Below, piece by piece: positions 1 to 9,413 of a stretch of DNA of 64,000 nucleotides. How positions within the stretch are numbered: position 1 is the first letter of the stretch; every line of letters starts with the position of its first letter. The notes beneath the pieces are model-generated. The model was not told where the DNA came from and did not search any database. It saw only the letters and a list, made by a program, of their open reading frames with translations. Made by a program: the position numbers and the translations under genes. Source of the DNA: Naematelia aurantialba. Its lineage: Eukaryota > Basidiomycota > Tremellomycetes > Tremellales > Naemateliaceae. Location: assembly GCA_021527695.1 (NCBI GenBank), contig JAKFAO010000003.1, positions 2,046,001 to 2,110,000 of the forward strand, written 5' to 3'.

Positions 1-814
1 GCACGTGCTATTGGATCTGCTGGATTCAGCTGCGCCCATTGCCGATAAGGTGGGGGGAGTGATCCAGGACACAGATCCATCCGCCACATTCCGATAAGGT
101 GGGTGCGTGATCCAGGACACAGATCCAAGGGCCACCACATGGCAGATAAGGTGGGAATGTGATCCGATGACGAGCCAAAAGACGAGCCAGAAGGCGATCC
201 GCAGCAGGAGACGCGAGGAGCAACATACTGTAGTGTTGTGTAATCTGGTAGGATGCCGGGATATCATGGTAAAAGTAGTGTTTCCGGTCGAATGTCGACC
301 GCGGGTTCTACCGGCTCAGCCACACACTCAGACGCCAGGCCCAAGACGACAGACATACGATCGTGCATTGCAGCACGAGGGCCGTGAGAATCGACAGACG
401 CACCGCCCCTAGATCGAGCACCTGCAGCGTCACCCTCGACCTCGACCTCGGCGAGTTTTGTCACCACGGCGGACATACAGGAAGCGCGCCAGGAAAGGCG
501 GCATCGAACAGCGCGACATGCGTGTTCACCGCTGCATTGTACGACAGCTTTGCATCTGATCTCCCCAGATTAGCTCTTCTGGCCACCTTCGACGGGGGAG
601 GCAGCGCACCCGAAAAGAGTTTACGTCTCGTGCGTAGTTGGGCGTGAATCTCCAGCCCGATCACCGTCTCCCAGCCGTCCTCTGCTGCACCCGTGCTCGC
701 GGTCTGACCCGCAGCTGCGGCCGTAGCCGTGGCATATCCCCGCTGCTGGGCCGCTCCGTGACATGCTCTGCACAGTCTGCCGGCTGCTGCTGCTCGAGCA
801 TTCCACCTGGACAT
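1..814 (-). CDS. PET112: Mitochondrial glutamyl-tRNA(Gln) amidotransferase subunit B (GatB/Pet112), partial
   Basis: GatB is the tRNA-binding subunit of the mitochondrial GatCAB/GatFAB transamidase, which converts Glu-tRNA(Gln) to Gln-tRNA(Gln). The start at 814 gives an Arg/Ala-rich presequence ([16 protein letters not shown]) ending near RGYA, a likely mitochondrial import signal. It is followed by [20 protein letters not shown] and a stretch ending FPGALP, the typical GatB amino end. A donor (GTATGT) at 478 closes exon 1. A second exon from about 425 gives [18 protein letters not shown], and a third from about 309 gives [21 protein letters not shown], another GatB signature. The rest of the gene lies beyond position 1. 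A longer frame opens from an ATG at 946, but it would bury the presequence. The intron nearest the window edge contains an imperfect tandem repeat. Identification is sure; the last exon boundary is not. Confidence 0.88.
44..172. repeat. Imperfect 49-52-base tandem repeat inside a GatB intron
   Basis: Units begin with GATAAGGTGGG at 44, 93 and 145; the first two are 49 and 52 bases long and share GTGATCCAGGACACAGATCC, and the third is partial. The repeat sits in what reads as an intron of the GatB gene. It is also open on the minus strand, where it would encode two copies of an ICVLDH motif, but no GatB homology supports translation. Confidence 0.7.
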
Positions 815-1495
815 GGGAGCGATGCGACTTCCGCCGTGTTGCGGTCTCGTAGTTGGTGTGCTCCGGAGGGGAGGAACATGAAACGACAATGCCCGACACA
901 CGTGCATGCCACGTGCCATCTCCGTGACTCCCGGGTCATCCGCCAATTAGCGTTATCGCCACGTTCCGACTTGTCCCGCGATATGAATCCTAAATCTTGG
1001 GCCACGCGGTTAATGGAGCTGCAAGGGGAATTCTTTTGGTTGCTCTTGTCCCTCTGGTCGAGTAAACATCTGTCGAGCTTGGGACCGTCGTGCTCTCATC
1101 TCTCTTCCCCCTACTCTCCCCGACTCCCGCTGCCATCTGCAGCTCATACGCATTTATTGTCCCGCTGCGGGGAGATCCCCCCCCCCCCAAAGGAAAGAAT
1201 AGAAAGACAGAAAACCGGGGGCCGAGCGGAAGGAAAGCAAGGGAAGGAAGGAAAGAAAGAAAGAATGATTCGCGGTATCTGCCGAGGTCCCGTGGCGTTT
1301 GCACCGAGTTTAACCGCCTCGGCGCCGTCGAGAAGCTACCACGTCGCCCTCGTCGCCCCTCGTCTTTCCTATCCATATAAGTATCACCACCCAGGGTGTG
1401 TCTCTCACCGTCATCCTACCACCTACTACTACTACAACCACAACCACACAACCACCACCACAACCAAAAGACTCTTTTCCTCCACCACCCCTAGA
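815..1495. other. Divergent promoter region between GatB and alcohol dehydrogenase
   Basis: About 680 bases between the start codons of two divergent genes. It contains a run of ten C residues near 1180-1190, a purine-rich AGGAAAG tract at about 1193-1265 and CCCCT/AGGGG-type elements that resemble fungal stress or carbon-response sites (inference only). No separate gene was seen. The ADH frame stays open upstream through this region, from 638. Confidence 0.6.
1376..1381 (+). promoter_or_regulatory. TATA box of the alcohol dehydrogenase gene
   Basis: TATAAG lies in a pyrimidine-rich context 120 bases before the chosen ATG at 1496. This is a plausible core promoter for a highly expressed glycolytic or fermentative gene, and it favours the short protein start over the upstream in-frame ATG at 1264. 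Confidence 0.5.
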
Positions 1496-3001
1496 ATGTC
1501 CGTGCTCGCCAACGAAGTCATCCCCAAGACCCAAACCGCAGCAGTCATCCCCGCCCCGGGGGCCGACCTCGAAGTCCGTACCTCGCACCCCGTCAGACAG
1601 CCATCCGAACTCAAGCCAGGCGAATGTCTCGTCAAGATCTCGCACACGGGCGTATGCCACACCGACCTGCACGCAAAGTCGGGCGACTGGCCCGTCAAGC
1701 CCACCCACCCGCTTATCGGCGGTCATGAAGGCGTCGGCATCATCGTCGCCATCGGTGATCACACGGTCGGATCCCCCGTCAAGCTCGGCGACCGTGTCGG
1801 CATCAAGTGGCTGGCAAACAGCTGTCTCGACTGCGAGTTCTGCCGCCGCGGCTTTGAGATGAGTGCGTAGTTGATTCTACTAGATTGGCATTCCATGGGA
1901 TCCACTCCACGTGTGCTCCACTCCACCCATTCTGATTCTCTTCAACTGTCCTATACCTGAACCGGCGCTAACCCTCCTCTCAGACTGCCCCAGCTGCAAG
2001 CTGTCCGGCTACTCGACCGACGGCACCTTTGCCCAATACGTCGTGTCCTTTGTGCACCACGTCACTCCGATTCCCGAGGCGCTCGACTCGGCAGGTGCCG
2101 CATCCATCTGCTGCGCCGGAGTCACCGTCTACAAAGCCCTCAAGGTCGCCAACACCACCGTCGGCGACTGGATTGCCATTCCAGGCGCAGGCGGTGGTCT
2201 CGGCCACCTGGCAGTCCAGTACGCCAGCAACATGGGTTTGAACGTCATTGCCATCGACACGGGCGCCGCCAAGAAGGATCTCTGCCTGAGTCTTGGCGCC
2301 AAGGCCTGGATCGACTTTAAGGAGACCAAGGACCTCGTCGGCGATATCAAAAAGGCCAGCGGCGGTCTTGGACCCCAGGCCGCAGTTGTCGCGGCCGCAA
2401 ACAGCAGCGCATACACCCAAGCAGTCGAGTACTTGCGCGAGAGCGGCACCCTCGTGGTGAGTCTTTGTGAGCGGTGATGAGGACGTGCTGACATTGCTCT
2501 TTCTTGTCTCCTTGCGCGCCTTGCCCCTGTCGATCACCCCTCTTGCACTACCCTTTCCTAACGTTCTCGTCTGTCTCATCTACTGGTGATTTACCCTCCT
2601 ATCCTATAACTCTGCTCGACTCCCATTACCTCCTCAGGTCGTCGGCATGCCAACCCAAGACCTCGGCGCCACCGCCTTCTGGGTAGTCTACAAGTCGATC
2701 CGGATCCAGGGCTCGTACGTCGGTAACCGACAGGACGCCGTCGAGGCGCTCCAGATCGCTGCCGACGGAAAGGTCAAGGTCACTTTCGAGACTCGGCCAC
2801 TCAAGGCTCTCAAAGAGTGAGTAATTCACTTGCCTGCCATTTGTTTGCATTTACTCGGCCCCGTCTCTTTCCATCCTGGCTCTGCGCCTCAATCCAATCA
2901 ATCCATTACTCGTGAATCGTGCAGCAGGCGCTGACGGGAGCAGCACCTTTGAGGACATGGAGGCCGGCAAGATCGCAGGCCGTGTCGTCCTCTCCATGTA
3001 A
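1496..3001 (+). CDS. ADH1: Zinc-dependent alcohol dehydrogenase (ADH1 type)
   Basis: Medium-chain NAD-dependent alcohol dehydrogenase that interconverts ethanol and acetaldehyde. Exons 1496-1862, 1984-2456, 2638-2816 and 2944-3001 give 358 residues, close to the usual length of about 350. Catalytic zinc ligands are Cys54 (GVCHTD) and His77 (GGHEGVG). The structural zinc cysteines lie at 110, 113, 116 and 124, the last created exactly across intron 1 (FEMNC). The nucleotide-binding turn reads GAGGGLGHLAVQYA, and the carboxyl end LKALKDTFEDMEAGKIAGRVVL is typical of fungal ADH1. The first ATG after the TATA box was chosen. The frame is open far upstream and could add an Arg/Ser-rich extension (KRLFSSTTPR) from an ATG at 1264, which might target a longer form to mitochondria; that is speculation. 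The family and catalytic residues are clear. Confidence 0.95.
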
Positions 3002-3054
3002 ACCACACCGGTCGCACGCCGCGAGCGGTCCTGGTTTGGTTTGGTGTACGCCTA

Positions 3055-3125
3055 GGCGGTCAAGAGGCAAGAGGCGAGAGTCGCGAGTCGAGAGTCGAGA
3101 GTCGAGGGTGAAGCGTCGAGTGTAA
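3055..3125. repeat. GAGAGTC-like short repeats after ADH
   Basis: A degenerate tract of AGAGTCGAG-type units just downstream of the ADH stop codon. It is the first of several simple repeats filling the roughly 1 kb between ADH and the GCNA-like gene. Confidence 0.55.
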
Positions 3126-3360
3126 ATTATCAGGGTGGTTGAAGAAAGGGAAATCTACGACTGGTCGCATCTGGTCTCGAGTCGCCTGGTGTCGGTTATG
3201 GGTAACGAATTTCTTGTTTTTATTTGTTTTGCTGGGAGAAGCGTGAATCCAAAGGCGAGGACACGAGTAAAAGTCAAAAAGTCGACGGGGTGTAGATACG
3301 GGCGAGTCGTGTATAGATATGTATGCACGTCGTGCTCTGCGAGTGTTTGCGCGTGTGCCT

Positions 3361-3464
3361 CTGAAGGTCTGAAGGTCTGAAGGTCTGAAGGTCTGAAGGT
3401 CTGAAGGTCTGAAGGTCTGAAGGTCTGAAGGTCTGCAGGACTGAGGGTCTGAAGGTCTGCAGGA
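3361..3464. repeat. 8-base tandem array (CTGAAGGT)n
   Basis: Nine perfect CTGAAGGT units from 3361 to 3432, followed by about four degenerate ones (CTGCAGGA, CTGAGGGT). Further CTGCAAGT-like 9-mers follow to about 3510. All frames remain open because 8 is not a multiple of 3 and the unit lacks stops. This produces spurious Leu/Gln/Thr/Phe-rich frames on the minus strand. Confidence 0.9.
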
Positions 3465-3682
3465 CTGCGAGTGCGTCGGCGAGTTTGAGTCTGCAAGTCT
3501 GCAAGTCTGCGATTGTGTGCATGTGTGAATGTGTGAATGTGGCACTGCGACTCTGCGAGTCCGATTCTTCGAATCTGCGAGTCCAAGTCTCCACGTCTTC
3601 ACGTCACAAAACGGTTGGATGTACACGACACATGTGATCGGCATGCAGATCTCATCACGGAGACACAAAGACCTCACCTCTG

Positions 3683-3964
<282 letters not shown>

Positions 3965-3996
3965 ACCTGCCGCTCTGCCTCTGCCCTCCTCCCCTG

Positions 3997-6775
3997 TCAC
4001 GTTGCTGTCTCTACCCCAGCCATCGCCGACCAGTACTCGCCGTGCTCCGCCATCGTCGCCGTCCCCGCCTCTGCCCACCGCCGCGACAGCGCGCGCATGA
4101 CCTCTCCGTGGGGGACGCCCTTCATCGCTGCCTTTGCGTGGACCATGTTGGTCTTAAGGTATGCTGCGAGACGGAGTGAGCTTCGCCTTCGAGACGCCCG
4201 GGACGACACCTGTGAATTTGGACGCGAATATGGTGCGGGTGAATAGGATGTTGGGTTGTGGCTGCAGAAAGAACGGGCAGGCAAGAGTAGGTCGGACAAG
4301 AGAACTGGCAGGCAGAGACAGCCAGGGCACGCGGGGCAGGCAGCGAACGAGCAGCGGAAGGCAGAAGGCAGAAGAGCAGAAGAGCACACTCACTCTGGAA
4401 CGGCGTGGCGCTCTTGGTAGCGAACAACGGGGTCAGCGCCGAGCGGCATATCCTGCAGCGCGATTTGGACGTGTCGATCGCTGCGGCTTGATCAGCTTGT
4501 GACCAAGAACGCGGGCGCCGGCCCGCACGCCTCCGACAGCGGCCGCACGCACATTTCGAGTGCCGCTTGTATCTGCTCTTGTCAGCGCCATGCCATGGCA
4601 GCGCCAGGAAGAGCGACGAGCTAGAGACATGTGAAGAGCGATGAGCTGGAGACTCACACGTGCCCACACTCTGCATTGACGCACTGCCACTGATACTTGT
4701 ATTCGATCTGGTACGAATGCTTGGTCTGCCATGCCCATTCAGCGCACGCATATGAGCTCCGTGGGGGCACTGACTGTAACTTGGATGTCTTTCCGCACGC
4801 GCATGACCTTGTGCCCCCTACAGTTGTGAGCGATAGAACGACCAAGCACGAAACTCGACACAAAGCCGAAGCCTACCACGATTTAAAGATCCTGCCGTGT
4901 GGGTTCTTCCGTTCGTTACTAATCAGCCACGTCGCGACTGCACCATCAGCCAAAGCCATGAAGCCCGCGACCTACGATGACACATCTCATGCGCCATGGT
5001 CGACAAGATTTGCTCTACCTCATCAGATCATTGCTCGTAACATATTCCATCACCCACCTTCTCCAGTGCACACTTTCGCCGACATCTTGATCGTCGCTGC
5101 CACCACCTTGTTTCCGTTTGGAAGCGTTTTCCTACCCGAGTCAGATCTACCTCAGACGACCTGCGACGACAATCCGATGACGATGAGGACGGACTGACCG
5201 ATTAAAACTTGCTGTTCCGGCCGTCGTCAATAATCGCTTACACCACTCCACATTGGCTCCAAACCCTTTAGGTCCCAGCTGGCCGCCAAAGACCCTCTCG
5301 TCAAGATCACGAAAGACCTCCAGTGCGATTCGGACACGTTCCGCCTCCCATTTTCGTCCGAGAGATTTCGCCGAGACATACGCTCGTTTTGTGGACTGCT
5401 TGCGTCGACGAGGGGGAGTTGATGGGGTTGAACTCGCGTCCGAATCGGATTCGGATCCGGCGTCGATGAGCATCAGTTGGTCTAGGTCGGGGAAGACCAG
5501 GCGTTGACGGTCTTTGAGGGTGGCCCGTATGGCTTTGCGGGACGCCAGATCATCGTCGTGTTCCTCATCTTCCCCCATACTAGTCGAGCCTGCTTCCCCC
5601 GCTTCGGATACGTCCTCTGACCCACTGCTCACAAGGATCACTTCTCGTGCGATGCGGCCCTTAGATCGGGGATCATCTTTTGCGTTGCGAATGTTCCTCC
5701 TGGGCTCCATCTCGCGGTTGTCATCTGACCCCACTCTCTCTTCGTCGTCCACCCCTTGCTCATCGTCGTCCTCTCCCTCCTCGTACTCGTCCTCATCGTC
5801 ATCATCGACGATAAAGTCGCGCAGAGACCCGAGGGAATCATCATAGTGCCTTCCGAGATCATAATCCTCTTCCTCGTCGCTGTCGTGGTTATCCTCGTCA
5901 CTGCAGGCCTCCCCGAGATCCTCCACTTCACCTTGATCACTGGCGGCCGCTTCGGCGTCTGATACCAGGACATCGATGTATGGGCGTTGGGTGGGAGAGT
6001 CTAGCGTTGAATGGCCCGCCAGAGGTGGAGGTCGTATGGCTGGAGAGGGGAAGGAGGAACTTGGACCAGGACTGCTTTGAATGCCGTGTGCCGATATCGT
6101 TGTACGGGCGCTGTGGAAGGAGTCATCTCGAGTGGCTGGTGACGGCACAGGCGAGTTATCGCTGAAGAGATCGCTCAGGGAAGGGGCTTTGCGGAGAACA
6201 GACGAGCTGATCCTGCAGCTTTGTCAGCCAGTCAGAGACCATGGGGAGAGATGACTCGCTCGTCTGGTATAGGCTCTGCTACTTGATGTGCTACTTGATG
6301 TGTCTCGCAGGTTGCCTCTGAGAAGATTTCAATGGATTCATCTGGTCTATCGGGCGACGGCAACACAGTATCTGAAATAGCGAGCTTGTGCCTCCCATCA
6401 GTCAGCTCAGCCAGGCGGCAATAGAAGGAAGCTTACAGGCCCAACCCCAGCTCCAGGTCGTCATCCCCGTCTGCTGCGGCTACGCCTCGCGACCACTCAT
6501 TCTCGCTACCCAGCACCAGCCTCCCCGGAGTCCGAAAACTGGTCCCCTTCTTCGCTGGCGTTCTAGAGAACTCGACAACCTTGATTGGTGTGGGAGCGAA
6601 GCGTCTACGAGGGGCGAGAGGAGTCGAACGAATGGTGGAGAAATCGATCTTGGGAAGATGAAATGCTGTGGACGCCTGGTTGAGTACAAGCGGTTCATGA
6701 GGATGAGGACTTACGGGGTGAAGGTGTTTCCGAGGTGAGCCGTGTTGATTTGCGGGTCAAGGCTGGGTCGGTCAT
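3997..6775 (-). CDS. GCNA-like SprT-domain metalloprotease with long acidic N-terminus
   Basis: GCNA/SprT-like proteins are nuclear zinc proteases implicated in clearing DNA-protein crosslinks. Starting at ATG 6775 (MTDPALTRKSTRLTSE), a basic segment leads into a large acidic disordered region (runs such as DDDDEDEYEEGEDDDEQ, about 5770-5830). The SprT region begins RKWEAERVRIALEVFRDLDERVFGG. Spliced exons give KVVAATIKMSAKVCTG, then ILSTMAHEMCHLATWLI with the zinc site HEMCH and a third ligand in NPHGRIFKSW. Next come YQIEYKYQWQCVNAECGHVYKRHSK and SIDTSKSRCRICRSAL, the typical four-cysteine zinc ribbon. The last exon (from about 4180) gives TYLKTNMVHAKAAMKGVPHGEVMRAL, an HMG-box-like tail seen in fungal members. 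About ten exons were joined by hand; junctions in the N-terminal part (6100-6700) are tentative. The catalytic residues are intact. Confidence 0.85.
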
Positions 6776-7061
6776 CGGAGTGGATGGTCCGGCTTCTGTA
6801 TTTAGTGGCCCTGCATGTCCCATGACGGCAAGTGGTTGTTCTCTTGCTTAAGAACAGGGATGATGAACGCTGGCCGACGTTATTTACACGCAAAAGTCAC
6901 TCGCGCACAAAAATCATAAAGGCGCGCGAAATCTCTGCGTGCCTAAACTGGAGATCATAGGCGCGTGAAAATGTCGCCGAGGGCCGCGTGATGGCTTTGC
7001 CGCAACAGTCCATTCCAGCGTTCGACGAGCACAATGTCAGCATAGACGGGATCCAGTCGAC
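6776..7061. other. Divergent promoter region, GCNA-like and PRELI genes
   Basis: About 290 bases between two divergent start codons. No open frame with family resemblance and no obvious motif beyond AT-rich patches near 6880-6930. Confidence 0.5.
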
Positions 7062-8401
7062 ATGGTGCAGTTTGCCAAAGGCGATCATGTCTAGTGAGTG
7101 GGCTGTGTGCATTGCCTCGTATTCAGGTGCTTCGTCCGACGGCCTCTTCCCTACTGGTCTCCCTGCTGGCCGAAAGGCAGTAGTGCCCAGCAGCTGCTTA
7201 CCGGGTTGTAGCTCTGACCCACCGCCGATTCCCTTATTGGCATTCTACATCCGCTACCCCAACCCGTTTGCGCGACACGTCCTGTCGGTCGACGTGCTGT
7301 CTCGCAAAGTGGACGCGGCGACCGGGCGCATACATACCAGGCGGCTTGTGCTGAAGCGGGGCATCTTGCCGAAATGGGCATCGAAGTGGCTTCCTGTGGC
7401 TGGGGCCAGCGGCGGGCGGGGCCTCGATGCTTGGGTCTTGGAGGATAGCGTGGTAGACCCTCCGCCGGAGCCTTTGGCTGCCGATCCCAGCGACGCAGAA
7501 TCTGCACCAAGAGGGGGAGGAAGATCCGGTGCCAGTGCCGGTGCCGGGAGTGAGAGTGGGAGTGGGAGTGGGAGTGGGAGTGTGGACGGAGACAGTGATG
7601 ATGATGGGGACATCAACAGGTGGCCTAGGCTGAGGTACACGCAAGGGAATTTAAACCACCGCAAGTTCATGCACGTCGTCGAGGGCGGCCATATTTTTGC
7701 CGGTCCAAACGGGTGAGTCGTGGATCCACCAGAGCACCCAGTCACGGAGTCGCAATATGTGGATACGAATGGCGCTGATGCGGCGTCTGGTTGTCTTGTG
7801 GTTCTGTGCGGGCAGGACGACCAACCACCATACCACTGCGGAGATTCGATCCGATTTCGGCGGCGGGTGGTCTAGTATGATCCGGCAGCGGATCGAGTCG
7901 TACGGAGCTGGCAAGTTTGAGGTCAACGCCGAGACTGTGCGTCTGTGTCTGCGTCTCTCTCGCTCTCGCTCTTACTCTCACTCTCACTCTTACTCTCGCT
8001 CTTGCTCTCACTCTCACTCTCACTCTCACTCTCGCTCTCACTCTCACTTTCACTCTCATTCTCACTCTCATTCTCACTCTCAATCTCAATCCCCAAAAGC
8101 AGCTCCTTGTTCCCATTCGTTGTTCCCATTTCATTGCTGACGACGGCAGGCGCGCAAAGGCATGCTACTTATAATGACGCTCCTGCGCACGCGCCAGCCC
8201 CTGCCCGACACGGCAGAGTCCTACCCGCCCCCACCGCCGGCATTCAGCGAGTCCTGGGCCCCAACGCCTCCTCATGCCACTGCCCCTGCCCCTCCCACCG
8301 CGTCATCGGAGCCTGTTGCTCCTTCCAGTCCCGCGTCCGACTCGTTCTTCTCCCGTTCGCGGCGGAAAGAAGACGAGGGGCACGACGGTGCGGGTGGTTG
8401 A
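7062..8401 (+). CDS. PRELI/MSF1-domain (Ups1/2/3 family) mitochondrial lipid-transfer protein
   Basis: UPS/PRELI proteins work with Mdm35 in the mitochondrial intermembrane space, moving phosphatidic acid or phosphatidylserine for cardiolipin and PE synthesis. Exons 7062-7093, 7212-7712, 7816-7936 and 8150-8401 close in phase to 301 residues. The signature FYIRYPNPFARHVLSVDVL, then RLVLKRGILPKWASKW, LNHRKFMHVVEGG and EIRSDFGGGWSSMIRQRIES follow the PRELI order. Two features are unusual. A Gly/Ser-rich insert made by a GAGTGG hexamer repeat (7554-7583) splits the domain. The tail is rich in Pro, Ala and Ser and ends in FFSRSRRKEDEGHDG, making the protein longer than the usual 170-230 residues. 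Intron 3 is a CTCTCA-type microsatellite. Which Ups paralogue it is cannot be decided from sequence alone. Confidence 0.88.
7957..8090. repeat. CTCTCA/CTCTCG hexamer microsatellite filling an intron
   Basis: A degenerate TCTCAC/TCTCGC tract occupies most of intron 3 (7937-8149) of the PRELI gene. It is open in several frames on both strands (Leu/Ser or Arg/Val/Glu-rich), which are artefacts of the repeat. A CTGAC branch-like site and CAG acceptor follow it at about 8137-8149. Confidence 0.85.
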
Positions 8402-9413
8402 CCATGCGGCCACTCCGACGCCCCGCGCGACGGAATCGATACCCATCGACTGAACGTACATGCTCTCCATAAGCATTAGGCCGCGGATCTACCGGCGAGT
8501 CTCGTCGGGTGGTGCAGTTATCGCAGTCGCGGGAGGAGTTCCCGTAGTCGGTCGGAGGTGGAGGCGAGTGAAGGAAGAGTTATCGTAGTCTGCGGGAGGT
8601 GGAGGAAGAGTGGGTACGTCTGATTGTGGTCCAAGTCGATTTAGCATGGAGGTTGAGAGGTTAGCTGGAAATCGGCGTGGTCGGGCTGAGTCGGCTGGTC
8701 GGCGGCCCATGGCCCAACAACGCGGCGACAACAACGCGACGACGACAATTTGCCAGTCGCCCAGCGGCCCACAGCTGCACCCTGGCATCTAGATGAACCA
8801 CTCGACACTACGACAGTGTATGTTGTACTATGCATATATTCGTGTTCAGCATACCAGCGACTCGAAGCGTCAGTAGTGCCACTTCGAGGGGCGCTGAAAC
8901 CCAGTAGTACCACCTCGAGGTGTGCTGAAACCCAGCCTCATCTGATAACGCTTTCGTGGATCCGTTCAACGGCGCGATCTAGAGTCCTCGTATCTGCCTA
9001 CTCGGCTCACTGCCCGACGCAAAGACACACCTCACTCGGTGAAAGCGTAAAAGCCGCAGAAAGCTGCATGTCCCTCGAGCCCGAGCCTGAAAATCTATAT
9101 TAATATAGCCCAATGGATGCAGTAGAAACGATCGCTATGCACACCCGCTCCTCGCCCTCACGCATCCCTCTTTCCTCCCCGTCGTGCCTATCTCCGCACG
9201 TCCCCTCCATGCCACTGTATCCTACTGTCCTAACCGCATCACCCGCGGATCCGCTAAACCCAAAGCTGATTTTGAACCTGAACCGAACATGGCCACGGTC
9301 AAGAACCGGATCATGGACCTGAACCTGAACATGAACCTGCCCCGACCTGCGTCCTTGACACACTCTCGCCAGACCATGCCCCACAGCGTCACCCTATTTC
9401 GGTGCAAAAGTTC
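8402..9413. other. Convergent intergenic stretch with a 31-base direct repeat
   Basis: About 1 kb between the stop codons of the PRELI gene and the GDP-mannose transporter. It holds two diverged copies of a 31-base unit at 8872-8902 and 8903-8933 (AGTAGTGCCAC... and AGTAGTACCAC...), and GGAGGTGGAGG-type repeats near 8535-8610. Open frames here show no family resemblance; no gene is called. Confidence 0.55.

Noticed and set aside
638..1263. 410-codon plus frame starting at 638 as the ADH start
   Set aside because: The region is antisense to GatB exon 1 and lies upstream of the TATA box; the ADH family starts at 1496.
7917..8174. Leu/Thr-rich and Arg/Val-rich frames near 8 kb on both strands
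   Set aside because: Products of the CTCTCA microsatellite inside intron 3 of the PRELI gene.
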